Shown one piece after another: positions 11,801 to 25,700 of a stretch of 64,000 nt of DNA; position 1 is the first letter of the stretch, and every line of letters begins with the position of its first letter. Origin of the DNA: Edolisoma coerulescens. Taxonomy: Eukaryota; Chordata; Aves; Passeriformes; Campephagidae. The notes under the pieces were generated by a model. The model was given only the letters and a program-made list of their open reading frames with translations. It did no database searches and had not been told where the DNA came from. The stretch covers positions 780,685 through 844,684 of the forward strand of contig VWZW01000481.1 of assembly GCA_013397115.1 (NCBI GenBank), read 5' to 3'. The position numbers were made by a program, and so were the translations under genes.

Positions 11801-14800
11801 TCTTCTTGTCTCATTCCCCATCCAGACTGTGGGCTCGATGAATTGCGTCCCCTTCTCGAATAATAATTCTGCACATCAGCAGGTAAAGTCTTCCTCACAG
11901 CCCAGCTGGATGCAGATGTCCACCCAGACCTGTCAGCGGGCGTATCAAATGAATACTCTTGCTCATTCTTACGCTTGTATGGCTGCTGTTCTGAGAACCT
12001 TGAAGCTTCATTCCCAGAACCATTTGAGTTCCCTGAGAGAGGTTTTCTGTTTTGCCAGTGATTGTCGTTCTGGTCTCCATACATGAAACCACCTCGGCCA
12101 CGCCCACCTCGGCCACGCTGACCTCTCCCTCGATTCGGAACCCAACCTGAGCCAAAGTTTTTATTCCAAGACTGTCCTGCATTATCATGCCTGCCCTCTT
12201 CCCAATGTGGTTTCTCTCTCTCTCTGTTCCTGGATTCAGGAACAGAGTTTATCCTCTCCATTACCCAGTCTGGACAATCATTCCTCTGCTTGTCTGAAGA
12301 ACCTTGATCATCGTTGCTTTTTTCTGTATTGTCCTTCTCTTTTTTAAAATTTTCATTCTGTTTCTCTTGATCACTTCTCCTGTATCGATCATTTCCTCTG
12401 GGACTCCTCCAGCTGTCATTTGCCCATCTCTCTTTCCATTGAGGTGAATGACTTTCTCTCTCATTTCTAGAGAATGAAGAACCTTTATTTCTAGTCCTAG
12501 ATCGTGATCTTGATCTAGATCGTGACCGTGACCTAGACCACCTCCTATTTCTTCTTTCTCTGTCACGATCTCTTCTTTGATTACCTCTATCACTGCTTCG
12601 AGACCTAGATTTTCGCCTTGGAGACGAATCCTTAGTTCCTGATCGAGACGATGATCTCCTGCTTTCCCTGACAGTTTCCCTTTTGGGAGATCGAGATGGT
12701 GGTTTTTTCTCATCTCTGAGTGTGTCTCTCTTCGGAGAGCAAGATAAGGATCTCCTTCCCTCCCTCACAGTTACCTTCTTGGGTGATCGAGAGCTCCTGT
12801 CTCCAGTTGTCTCCCTTTTAGGGGATGGTGACTGAGATTTCCTGCCCTCTCTCCTAGAAGGAGACCAAGTTGTCGATGGAGAGTGAAATCTAGATCTTCT
12901 AGTTCGAGCCTTTTTCTCTTTTTTGAGTTCTGGCTGGCACTCTCTTTCTTGAGAAACAGATTCATCTTTTTCATCAGAACCTGATGCAGAGTTTCCCACA
13001 TCACACTGTAAGGAGTTCACTTCTCCTTGCTTTGTACTTTCAGCTGGTGGTAACTGCTCATTCTTAGGCTCATTCTGGTCACTGCAAAATGAGTCACAGT
13101 CCATTGGTATCATTTCATTGTTATCTTCACCAAAATGTTTATGTTCAGCATTTACCTGGAGTGACTCTGAAGTTCCACCCTCTTCACTTTCTGAAATGGT
13201 GTTCTCTTTTAAGTGTTGTTCCGATGTACTGTCCATAGAAATACTGTGTACTAGTGCATCTGGTTCTTCATCTTGAACAGGTTTTGTATTTGCACAGTCT
13301 ATTACTGGTTTTAGTTCAGTCTCAGAAATATCTATTTCCATGGCTTCAGGATGCTCAGGCAATTCGTTTCCATGGCTCTCTAATGGCTGATCTTTTCCCA
13401 AAGGTTCCAGATGTTCCAACAATTCATTTTCTGGACTAACTATGGGTTGATCTACTTTCGTCAAAGTTTCTGTGTTCTCCATTAATTCTTTTTGAGGACT
13501 ACATGATGTCTGACCTACTTTTTCAGAAATTGCACGGTCGCATACATCATCTTCGGGACTAGCTACTGTTTCCATTTGTTCAGGAGTATTTTCACAATTG
13601 TCCTGATTGGCCAGATCTACTTTTTTTTCAGTAGCCTCTTTAACCTCAAATTCCTGAATTTCACTTCCTAAAGTTGGTATTGGGGGTTCTTGGAAAGAAA
13701 AACTTACATCTGCATTGCCTGAGGTATCTTCATCTCTGTCACATTCTCCTGTAGTTTCCTCAATTTCTGCATGCTCACTACAGCTTTCCAATCCATTATC
13801 AGATTCTGCTTCTACATTATTCTTCTGTGGGAGGCTGGCATTATTGCTTTCATTATCTGACTGATGGTCTTTATCTAAAGTTAGAACTGCTTCAGGCTCA
13901 GCAATGTCATCATCTTCCACTGAGCCACAGGGCGATTTTTCAGAATGTGCAGAACTTCTCAGTTTCTTTTTAACTGCGGGTGTTTGTTGTTTAACTGCTC
14001 TTTTAGACTTGCGTTTTGGAGGAGCCTTCTCCGGTTCTGCATGACTTTTATTCAGAGTTGGGTTATTGCTACCAGGGGCACTACAAGCAGAACTGCTTGA
14101 TCGAGGGGAGCTGCGAGACTGACTCAGAGCCTCGTTTTTGCTGTTTCGTGCAGACCTCCTTGTAGGAGTAGTAGTAACCGATTTCCTCCTACTTCCCCTA
14201 GTGCCAGATGAACCAGAAGCTTCCTTTTTCTCTTCTCCTTCTTGGGTACATGCAACAGCATATCCTTTGCCTAAAGATTCTAATAAAAACAGAACACATT
14301 AGAATTTGATAATAACCATTTATCTGAACATAATTAAGAACATAAAAGGGCCTTCTGCAGTGTAAGAGATATCCTCAAATAATACAATTTAAGATTTAGT
14401 ATGAAATACTGCCACAGCTTTTTTTTCCTTCTTTAGATGAAGACTGGTTGTTTTAAAGAACAGAAACAAGTTAAGTGACACATCAGACATCTGAACACAC
14501 ACTTTAGAAGCAGTGCCGGCATGGCTACATGGACAGTGATGGCATTCACAGTGGAACTGTTATTGACATGGCTGCTCAAAGATAGTCAGCATTTAAGCTG
14601 TTAGAAAAGTAATGAATTACCCACACAACACTGTTAGCATATAGCAGTTCCTGTCAGTCTATAACACAGGCCTGTTGATAGTGAAGCTCAGCACTAGAGA
14701 AAGGGACATTTTCCAATGGCCATCAGTGGATGATCACATGGGCAGCAGTTGATCAGACACAGCAATGACAGTGCAAACTTATTCACCAGTTATAGGGCAA

Positions 14801-17800
14801 ACTGAACTTAAAGTCTGCCACAAGGCATCCAAGGTGTCTGCAGTATTTAAGTGAATTGGGCATGCAACTTTTTGGGGCAGCCTACAGTGCATCAAGAAAA
14901 CTAGAGCTCTTCTGTTGATACTGCACTAATTTATTTCATGCCATCTACCATTTGACAAAAGTCTTGGTAGGGAAGCCAAGGGTTATATTCACTGCACAGA
15001 GAAGACCGCACTGTCAATAGCTATGAAAGCTTATGGTGGACAGCTCAGGAATTAAAGATGAATGATAATTAAGTAAATATACTTCAGAACTAAATTGATT
15101 TCTTGGGATGTCCATTAATTTGTTTCACACTTTGTGTAGATTTCAGGAAACATCAAGAATGTGGTGTTTAAATGAATTCTTTAACAGCTTCAATTTCATA
15201 CACGAATAATGCAAACTTACTAAGAAAGATTAATTGCTATGGATTTTGCAATGAATCTCTCATATCACAAACACGTGACTTTAACTCTTTGTACAACATT
15301 ATTTCCCATGCTTTTGCTACACTAAAATATTTGTCTGATGTATTCATAAACAGATTTTATGAAAGTAAGACTGGAATAAGAAAAGTAAGTAACAGCAAAA
15401 AAGCCTCTTCCTACCACTTACTACTTTGTTAGTAGAAGGAAAAAACCTATCACTGTATTAAATGCAAACAATAATCTCAGAGAATGAACTCCATAACCAC
15501 TTTGCTAGCCTTTGAAAGAGCACAGGACTATAATCCCATCCTCTGACCTTCCTTGCAAACACAATAATTTGCCTGAACATGAAAAAAAAAACCTAGTGGT
15601 TTTGCATGTCAAATGATCAAATGACCACTTAAGATAATGAAAACCAACAACATCCACTGTATAGAAGGTACCATGTCTTTAAAAGAAAATATCATGCTGG
15701 TAGAGATCTTCCAAAGGAATTTCAGGTGACTGACACTATTTCGGGTATCTACTCTAACAGTCTCACCAATCATTTTGTTAGGAAGTGACTTTTCAGTGGT
15801 TAACCAGCACTAACTCAGAAACAGCTGGCTGCCTCAGACTAATTATGTCTTCAAACCTATCACAATAGCCAGGAAATCAAGTCAGATGTTAATGACATTT
15901 CAAATTTTTAATATCTGCGATAATTGTCTTCAAGGGAGAAGAAATCATCTTGCAATAGTAAAAAAAAACCCAGCAGAATACAAGTGGAATGTGGGAATCC
16001 TGACAGAATTAAAAGGCGAGTTATTTTTCTAGCATATTCAAAACCTACATGTGAAGCACAAACCCCTTTTTAGCATGCCTCACTACTTAAAATTTTAACA
16101 GAAAAACTTCACAAGCTTTGGACTTGGACCAAATACAAGGCATTTCAGCTCACTGACTCTTTATTGAAAAATATTTTAATCACACAAAAACTGCATAATG
16201 CCAGCATAAATCATAGTGGTATTTGTAGAGTCACTAATGCATTTTCAGGTCACATTAGTAAGAAAGACTATTTAATGGTAACAGACCACTAAAACTGCAG
16301 CAGTCACAGGGACGATTCAGGCACTACAGTTATATGATCATCATTGGTATTTGTATGCCTCCTTGTACAACCCTGGAAGCTACTGTCAGCTGTTACTCTG
16401 ATGCAAAACTGTATACTTTAGGTGTGACCAAAAGTTGAGGGGAGTGTAAAAAGAAAACAAAAAATGCTTATGATATGATCTTTCAGGCACAATTCAGTAA
16501 GAAATGCAAGAACTAGTTTGCATCTTTTTTAAAATGCGTCTATTTTCTTAATTCTCCTTTTCTCCACCTTTTAAAAAACTCAGTGTCCTTTTACATATTT
16601 ATTTGCCATACATCTCTAACAGTATTCAGGTTAGGTTTCTCTTTACCTTTTCTTATGCATGTTGGTCTTTTACTCAGATGGTACATAAAAACTAAATAGG
16701 GAAGGAACACTCACTCAATAGAATGTGACTAAATCCTCAAGGGACATCTTCATATCCACCATCCCCAGGTTTTACTAGGAAATTTCAAGACTTTTACTTC
16801 CTGCATGCTCCTTATCAATAGAAAATCTTTAAACAAAACTTGACGATTACTTAAAACTCTGAGTCCTAAAACATTGTAGTATGTCAGCACTAATCTTAAA
16901 ATTCAATCTTTGTCCACAGTACAAGTATCAAAATTCTAATCAAGAAAACAGATAAAATTCTGTTCTAAATGTAATTTTTTAATGCTTCCAGTGTATCCTA
17001 ACAAAAAAGCCTGACTATAGAAGTAGAAGGGTAGAAAGGGAAGTCAAGAGGTATGAGCTAACATGTATACTACTAGAACCAAAATGGGGAAGGATCAGTT
17101 ACATTGCACTGCCAAACATCAGAGATCTGAGGAAGCAACCTATCCACTTTTCACAGGGAAATGTGGAGGTGAAATACATACCTTTAAAAAGAATAAAGAA
17201 TATGAATGAAAAAGCAACTTTTTCATGATCCTTTTACTACCTAATTCCTTCCGGCAATTTACTTCCACACAAGTTTTGTAAGCCAGGAGACCCAAATCTG
17301 TCCTATCTCTTTGCCTACAAGATAAGTGGTATGATTCCCAAATCAAAGAATGTATTAACTCTAGCCTTAAAAAAGAGGACACCTTTGTTTCCACTTCTTT
17401 GAACGTGTGCAGCCTTTTGGAAGAGAAACTACATTCTTGCTGAGTGTGGAGACAGAGGCTGTTAAAGTAACTGGAGGAAGGCAATCCCTTCCATGTCTTG
17501 TCTTCTGCCATTTTCCTGACAGACCCTGGAACTCCAGTACTTTTGCAAGCTTTTGCCCTGTAAAGCTTGTAGATAAACTGAAAGAGATCCATACACTTCA
17601 CTGCTTCCTGAATAATGTTCTTCTCTGTCAGAGAAGTTTGTTCCTCACACTGCACAATATACCTCTGAAATACATCATTCAGAATGCATTAAAATAAGAT
17701 TTATCCTTGAACAATGGGAAACAAAGAAAGAAGAGCACGAAAGAAAAAAGTGTTGCAATTAGAAATGGAATTAAGTTACATAAATACTTAATTATTTAAT

Positions 17801-20800
17801 CTTCAAAAGAAAAAGTTATACGAGCTTTGGGGTGGATGATTCATGTTCTGTATTCTAATTTCAGAAATTACGTAGCTGGCTTTGAAATAGTACCAAACTG
17901 TATCAAAACAGATTTTTTTCCCCCATTAAGTGTAACTAACTCTGTTTGATTTCTGATAATCATATTTTAACAATACTCCACATGAGCTATAAATAAAACT
18001 TACAAAAAAAAAGTTTACCAAAGTTTTCCGAAGGCCTGATTTTTGTTGGAAGAACTCTCCCAGCCACTGCAGAAGAAGTGAGAAGAAAGGTCTCAGCTTC
18101 AGCTCCATAAGATATTAAAGGAACTCTGGAAAAGTAAAAGCAAAAGCAGTAACATTAGTTGTTTTAGCTGTTTGCAGCAAGTTTTGGAAACAATGCGCAA
18201 AACCAAAACACATTAGGCAGCTACAACCCTTCCAACTTCACCACAGCTGGAGAGAAACACAAAGGTGACAGAGAACAAGACTCTCCTTGTCATATTTAAT
18301 TTCAGGCTCATTTTACTGCCTAATCTATTAAAACTGTTTGAACAAGGTACGTTATGTTAAAGAAATATACAACTGGCTTTCTTAAAGTCAAACACAGATC
18401 AGTAATAGCCTACTCCAAACTAGTAGGTTATACTATTGGAAATAAGAGTCTGAGTGCCAATTTAGTACTTTAGCAGAACAGCAACCTTTTCTGCAGAAAA
18501 GCAGAATGAGAAAATGAGAAAATGAAAAATAGTCTACATGAGAATTTAGAAAAGGTTTCTTTTTTTTCATACAAACAAAAGAAACATATACTTATTCAGA
18601 CTCCCTCAGCAAACCTTGGGCAAAAACAGAGTTTAGTTAGAGATCTACAATTTTTACATTATCACTGAGTGATAATGAAACTTCCCCTAAGAAAATGTAC
18701 ATATACAAAATTTAAATTTATTATTTCAATCCTAGATGCAATTTTTTGTTATAATTAAAAAAACTCTTCACTTTCTATTTTAACTTTAGTCTTCATTTTT
18801 ATATCAAAGAGAGTAAAGAGATATGAACTGAAATTAAGATTATAGAACCAATTTCTTACTGTGTTATTTTAAAATCAGTTATTTTTATGGTTCTGCTTTA
18901 TATTCATGAAAATACCCTTAGGGCACGTTTTAACACACATCTGCTCTCTAACAAAAAAACCCATAGAATTATTTTATGTTCTCTGTTTCATTTGATACAA
19001 TTCCTGTTAGCTCCTTCTAGATGCAAACGGGACTTTTTCATAAATGATTACAGAAAAAGTGATAGAATCAACCCATGAAAGTAGGGTACGGAGTGGTGTG
19101 GGGAATCAGACTGATGTTAAAGCAAATATAGTCTGATATCTAGGGACAGAAATAAATTTAAAAGCTCCTTGAATATTAGCTTCCAAATAAAAAATATATT
19201 CAAACTCACATTTCCATGAAAAGGTGACATATTAAGATGCAGAAGTCAGTGGAGTAACTATGCTTGTCATGAGTACCAAAAAAGTATCAAGACACACAGA
19301 AAAGAATCTATTGACATAAAAATACCAAGCAGCAAATACACAAAAATTTACAAATGAAATGTAAACACTATTTAGTTCCATGAAAGTGCTATTCTATCTA
19401 AAGAGTAATTTGAATTAATCAAATTCCAAACTTGAAGTATTAAGATCCACTATGAATCCAAAACACAGACCTTTCAACTCTAGCAATCACAGATGAACAG
19501 GACAATTCCAGTTCTTGTCTCTTCTGTCTGATCCCTGCATTGACTTCTGTGAATTCTGTACTGAAAGACAAATTTCATACAAGAAGTTATAAAAAGTAAC
19601 TTTGTACTATGACAATTTTGTATTTCAGTAATTGCTTCTACCAATGACTTTAATTTAACTGTATTAGAACTTTCAACAGTCATGATTAAACTATGCATTG
19701 GTTATTGCTTAGAGGAAAAACACAGTCACAGTAAACATAAAAGAAGTCCTAAATAAATAAAGCAGATGGAATGAAAAACAGGAGATGAAATGTGTCTGCT
19801 GGGGAGTTGAAGGAAGGAGAATCTTAACAAATAAATTGTTACATGCATGGCAAAAAGTTCATCTTTTACAGACTGTCGAAAACATACAGACATAGTAGGG
19901 TTTTTTTATTAGGCCATATTATCCAAATAACATTCCTTTGGACTGTTCTTTTTCTTCCATCTATTCAGTGAACAATTTTTTTTTATACATCCGTTCTTAA
20001 GTATTAGACTTAATTAAGTATTTTGCTTAATGCAAAATTGCTTCATGGATGTTTAAAGTATTCCTCTTGGAATCAAGGAACAACAACAAAGAAGATTGTT
20101 TCTGATAAAAACCAGGATATTTACAGTTAACTCTTTCAGTAACTGCTATTGTAATAACAGGGCTAAGCCTTTCCTATCCAAGGCTTCAATTCAGCAAGGA
20201 ATTAAACATGAACTAAAAATAAAACTCTCATTAAATCAATGAGATTAAAATACTCAAGTGTGTGCTTCTGATGCTGAACAAATGACAGAAATCGGCATGT
20301 GCCCTTAACAGTACTCATTTTAAAATGTTTGTGTTTATCCTTTAACTGCTCCTCATCAATTAATTAAAAACCCTGGCAATCTTCAAAATATTTCAAGGCA
20401 GTATATATACAGGTAGGGGCAGAAGGAACTTCTGAATCCACAATACAGTAACCCATCAATTTATATGAAGCACTAGTACATACTAACCAGTCATTTCTAC
20501 AGCTAAAAAAGGATTCTTCACTGCTATCACCAGCCAGAAGTGTGCTGAAGAAATTAGTTCTGATGCACTCATTCCAGCAGGTCTGTCTTCTGGGCTACAC
20601 AAAAAATAAATTATGAATTAAAGACACCTGAAATAAAATAATTAACACTAAATACATGAAGATGCACTGAAATTAAATTAGGTCAGCAAGACTTTAGCTC
20701 ACAAAAAAGCAGAAACCATAATAGTTCCATAGGTATACGCAGAGATTTTGCAGCTACAGCAAACAAATTTTCTCTATTCAGTCTCTAAATTTTCAACACC

Positions 20801-22690
20801 TGCTCTTTTCAGATATACTTCTTATTTTATATAAAGCAAAATCTTTAACGCTCTACACAGACATTATGAATAAATAAGCCTGGTCTTCACTATTGCACAA
20901 TTGTGCTACCTAATACACCATAGGAAGTACAGCTCGAGCACCTTCATACCCCTGCACAGCAGTTCATCAAATGTTTTGTTTCAAGCACCAAGAAAATCTA
21001 ATGAGGGTAGCTGGGATTCTCCTTTGCCCTCAGGCAGGGTTAAAAGATTGATGATTGACTGGTGTGTCTAGTTACTGGGCCCTCACACAGAGGCACAACG
21101 CTCAGAACCCACTCAGTGTTTCTAAACATACCACCCCTACCCCCACCCCCACCACCTATTTAAGTTGCTAACAAGGCCCAGCCGTGCGTTGTGTGCTGGC
21201 CCGTCGGTGTTTGCAGGCGTGCAGGGAGCTCTGCTGCTGGGCACTGGGCTGGCTGCGGGGGAAAACCAAAAAACAAACCCCAACAACAAACCAACAATAA
21301 TCCTCCAGATACTCTTTCCACACTGACACACTTACTTACACTGATCCATTTTTGCCACAGCACCTAAAGGGCTCATACCAACTCAAATCCGACTAAAACT
21401 TTTTGTTCATTCCCTATGACTGGTATTTTAAAACAGGAATTTAGAATACTCCCATAATTTTAATTCAGAAAAATGAAGAATAAACTTCGTAATGGGATGT
21501 ATATAAATACATGTCTCAATATGCAGTCATTATCCATGTGCTCCATCAAACCTCAGCACAGAGAGCTGCTTTTGCTGGGAACATGCCCTATGTCATCAGC
21601 ATGCAAATTTTAAGTTTTGCCTAAAAAACTGTTTGGTTTATATTTTATTATAAGAATAATATAAATTTTGAACATTAACCTTTCTCCCTCCAATTAAAAA
21701 AGCTATCCAGATGTTCCATTTATGTCCTTATGAAGTGGTTGTTAGTACATCACAGCTTTCTTTTAAATTCTTTTAAATTTTGAACACTTCTTGGATAATT
21801 GAGCCATGTACCTCCTCCTGAAGGTTTTTAGTGGTTCTACTTTTTTTTATGCGCTTTTTTTTGCAACAGGTACTATTTGAGACATTAATGCTATTAAACA
21901 CTTCACCATAAATCAGTGAATCTAAAAATGAAGGCATTCCCCAACATGAAGTCACAGTAGTGGCTGATTTACCATTAAGCCCTATCTTTCCAGTTCAAAA
22001 CCCCTTCAATGTAGTGAAAAGTATCTTTAAGTTTACAAGGCAACAGAACCAAAATTTCCAAATACCTGGCTTAGAAGGGGCAAACTGGAGCTAACAATAT
22101 CCCAGACAACTATGGTGTAATGAGCACCAAATAGAAGTGACAGCTCAGGCCACCAGCTACTGAAAATACACAGGATACACCCCATACTACACGAAACAAA
22201 GCAGTAGCCAAAACAGGGACTTGAACACAGCTTTTCCTCCAAATATTCAAATTTCAGGTAAGATAGAACGACAGCAAATGATGGCATTCACATTCAGAAT
22301 TAAATTTATGGCCTAAAACTTTTTCCTGCAGGTACAACTATGAGTAAAAAAGCACTGATCAAAAACTTGTCTCCCAGAGACATAAAGTATTTTTGAAAGG
22401 AGGGATGGTAGAAATCAAACAAGAGAGCCTTTACAGCTCCTTACAAATCTGGCATCTGGTGATCCTGTGTTTATAGGCTAAGATTTATGAACAAGAAACC
22501 TGGAAACAGAAACATTCTCGACAGTAATCTCACATTAAAAAAAAACCCAACTTGATGCAAACCATAATGTCTATGGCGGATTCACAAAAATACTTGGTTG
22601 ATTACATCTATATATTTTATTGAAAATAATGATAACCTTCACATAGTGGTGCTTGGCTGACAGCTTGTAGATGAAATCATCTTCCTTTGG

Positions 22691-22737
<47 letters not shown>

Positions 22738-25700
22738 AAACAGGGTTCAGGATCTTACAGTGTAACATCCTAATCTAAATGAAAATATTTACCACCACAA
22801 AACTAAGTTTAATCTGAGAAAGAAGCTCATATAACCTAGCACTATATTCTAATTACTTCAAGACAAAAAGAGACAAAGTAAAAAAGTTTGAATCATACTA
22901 AAATTAACAAATAGAAGTTAACTTTAAAAATAAGCAGGAAGGTAATCTTAAAAATGCTCTAATGAAAGAAAGCATTTACAAATGTTTCATTATCAGAACC
23001 AACCTTGTTTATCTTCACAGACAAAGCTTTCTTGTTTTGTTTGTCATACAAAATATTACCTGTGGAACAAGGAACAAAACTTTGATCTTAACTTTAGCAT
23101 ATTAGTTCTTGATTGTTCATCAAAATCATTAATGCAATGGGAGGTAAACGAAATGTGTATCTCAAGTGCATTTACAATGTTTGCATACAAACTGAGTAAA
23201 ATGAAAATGCATGCACCTTCACAGTAGCTTTTTAGATACCAAGCAGTTTTTACCTCTTCAGATATTTGCTTTGTTTCCTAAGTTATGAACAGACTTAGCA
23301 AACAGTATCTGTTGAATAAGCCCCTCAGAATAGCAGACCCAAAATACAGCTAAGTACTGCTTATGTCTGAACTCTCACCAAAAAAACTTCTGTGAATAAA
23401 AGCTAGTCAGTAGCTGTTCTCCAGCTGCCTGATGCAGAGTTACTTGAGGCTGAAACCATATCCATTTGACTTGTGACTGAAATTGAAGAGGCAGTTTTCC
23501 AGTAACACAAAAACAGGAGTTTCACATACTGCAATTCTGTTCTAGAAGTTCCACACTTCTACTACTTCAAATTTGGGTTTTATACACAAATGTAAGCAAT
23601 TTTAGAAAATTAAATTGGCTCATCAAGAAAATATATTCTCGAGTTCCTTAATAAAACACAGCAATTCTGGAAAATTGAGGACAAATACCAACTTACTGTA
23701 TTTTTTCTTCACAATTCTGCTTAATTTTACTGTTACTGGCCCTCTGTCTGGACATACAGCTCTTCTGCAAGATCAAAAAAGGACCTTAAAAAAGCAGTTT
23801 TCTAGGCACATCCAAACAAAATCTGCTCCTATTTGAAGGTATGTTTATTTTGTGTACATAAACGAAGTTCTAACTGCTATTAAAACCTGAACTTGCATCA
23901 TGAATATCGCCTTCCGTATATTAAAAGCCACAGTGCTTCAAAAAGCTTAGATAGAAAAAAAAAAGAAAACCAATTTACACAAAAGTTAATATCCTGTATT
24001 AAATCAGAATGCTCAATTTTGTTTGATTTCATGGCAACATGTGAAAGATGTTATAACTTGCTTCCTTTTAAGAATATCGGTCACCGTTGATTCAGAATGC
24101 TGAATCTTATTTTCTTATGAGTCAAAAAAGGTAATTTACCTCCAGTTATCTTTTCTGTAGTGAAGTCTGCTTCACACTAAACCTCAAGAACTCTGTACTT
24201 TTCATACATTCCATTAAACACTGACTTTAGATAAGCACTATTTAGCAAAATTCATCTCTGTAATCCTGAGCTTCCCCTTATACAATGCAGCAAATGTTAC
24301 AAGATAAACTTTATCAATACAGAAATGTTACTTCCATATAACAACAGAAATGTTGCCTCTCAAGCTTACTAGAAAAAAATCAGTTCTTGACTACAACTAT
24401 GTTTTATAGAAGAGGAACATCAACAATGCTTATGATAACATGCAAGAAAAGTGGACGTTTGTTTAAAAAAACAAAGAAAAACATTTATATTCTTAAAATT
24501 TGATCTAGCTGTACTTCAAATTAATATAAAATTTCTCAGAATTGCTTGAAAAATGCAACTTTCACGGAGCTCAATGCAAGAAATACACTGCCCTTTACTT
24601 CTTCCTTGCTATTTTAACTATTCAAGTGGGAATTACAGCAATGATAAAAGTAAAATTAAACTACCACTGGTGAAAACTAAGTTATTGTAAAATAAAAATA
24701 ATTTTACAAAATTTTCAGGCCATGCATGTTAAACCAGTTGATTTTACACATTTTGAATATTCTGATTCAAATGCTTGAAGTCACATGGACAACCAACCTC
24801 ACAAAACTTCTCATCTTTGCATGGCTGTAAGTTTCCTTATTGCAGGCACAGTTTTCCTCTTCCTCCTTCCTCCTTAGCTGTTTCTTAACCTGAACCTGTA
24901 TTGTAAAATAGAGTTAATCCAGTCTAGAATCTCATGACACATGGGCTTTAAATTCATACAAAGTCTCTTAACGTCTATACAGAAATAAGGCTCAAACAGA
25001 AGGACTAGAAAACATTTCAAATGTTACTTCTTTGACTTCACAGTTTTTTTCATTTGTTTTTCATAAAATAGAAAAAACCTACACCTTGGTATGTTATTGA
25101 CAATGCTTGAGATGCATACTAAGTTCACAAGACAAAAAAAGCCCTGAACATTCAGACTGCCATGGCAAATGTCTCACAGATATGCACTAGTTTCCATTAA
25201 GAATCTATAATCCTAGTTCTTTAAAACTAAGTTGATTGTTCAGAACACAAAAGGTTCACCTTGGGAAAATGCTGAACTACCACCCAATTTAACATGCCTC
25301 CTCATAATCAAAACACACCCTATTTTCCTCTAGAGTAAAATAACTTCAGTATTTTATACAACACTGAGTTTTTTCCACACCTCAGAAACACTGAGAGCAA
25401 TACAACTTTTATTTTACACTATGAAGTTGCTTCAATTGCGACATTGCAATTGTTTGCATTAGAAACTTTGTATTTCCTCATTCCCGAAACTTGGCTTTTT
25501 ATGCAACCCCTCAACATATTGGCATTCTAATTCTGAATATCACAAAGAGAAAGCTGCCAGTCTCCTGATAGCTCCACTGATGATGCTAACCACTGTGTCT
25601 GCATATCTTGGTACATATTCCATCTATCCCTATGGCTCCAGTGGCTCTTTTTCAGAGTGGGACATTGTTCTCTGCCCACCTGTTTACACTGCAGTTCTGT

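Noticed and set aside
11793..12086. 97-codon plus-strand open frame inside exon 11
   Set aside because: It is the antisense shadow of the conserved RG-rich coding sequence, with no own homology.
13920..13922. GTG as the start of a 719-residue protein
   Set aside because: It is an internal valine codon. The same frame is open upstream to the splice acceptor at 14279 and continues the SCAF11 homology.
22571..22768. 65-codon minus-strand frame with repeated YLSI
   Set aside because: Produced by the (TAGA)n microsatellite, not a protein.
23379..23476. Exon-like 98-bp block in intron 6 with AATTTCAG acceptor and TTTG|GTGAGAG donor, reading SQVKWIWF
   Set aside because: The KWI word resembles the human linker, but the open frame is phase 0 and intron 6 is phase 1, where the block has a stop. 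Exons 6 and 7 join cleanly without it.
24798..24806. Alternative donor GTGAGG for exon 5, five bases upstream of the chosen one
   Set aside because: It looks stronger, but its use would shift exon 6 to a frame that does not connect to exon 7. The chosen GTTGGT donor keeps one frame to the stop codon.
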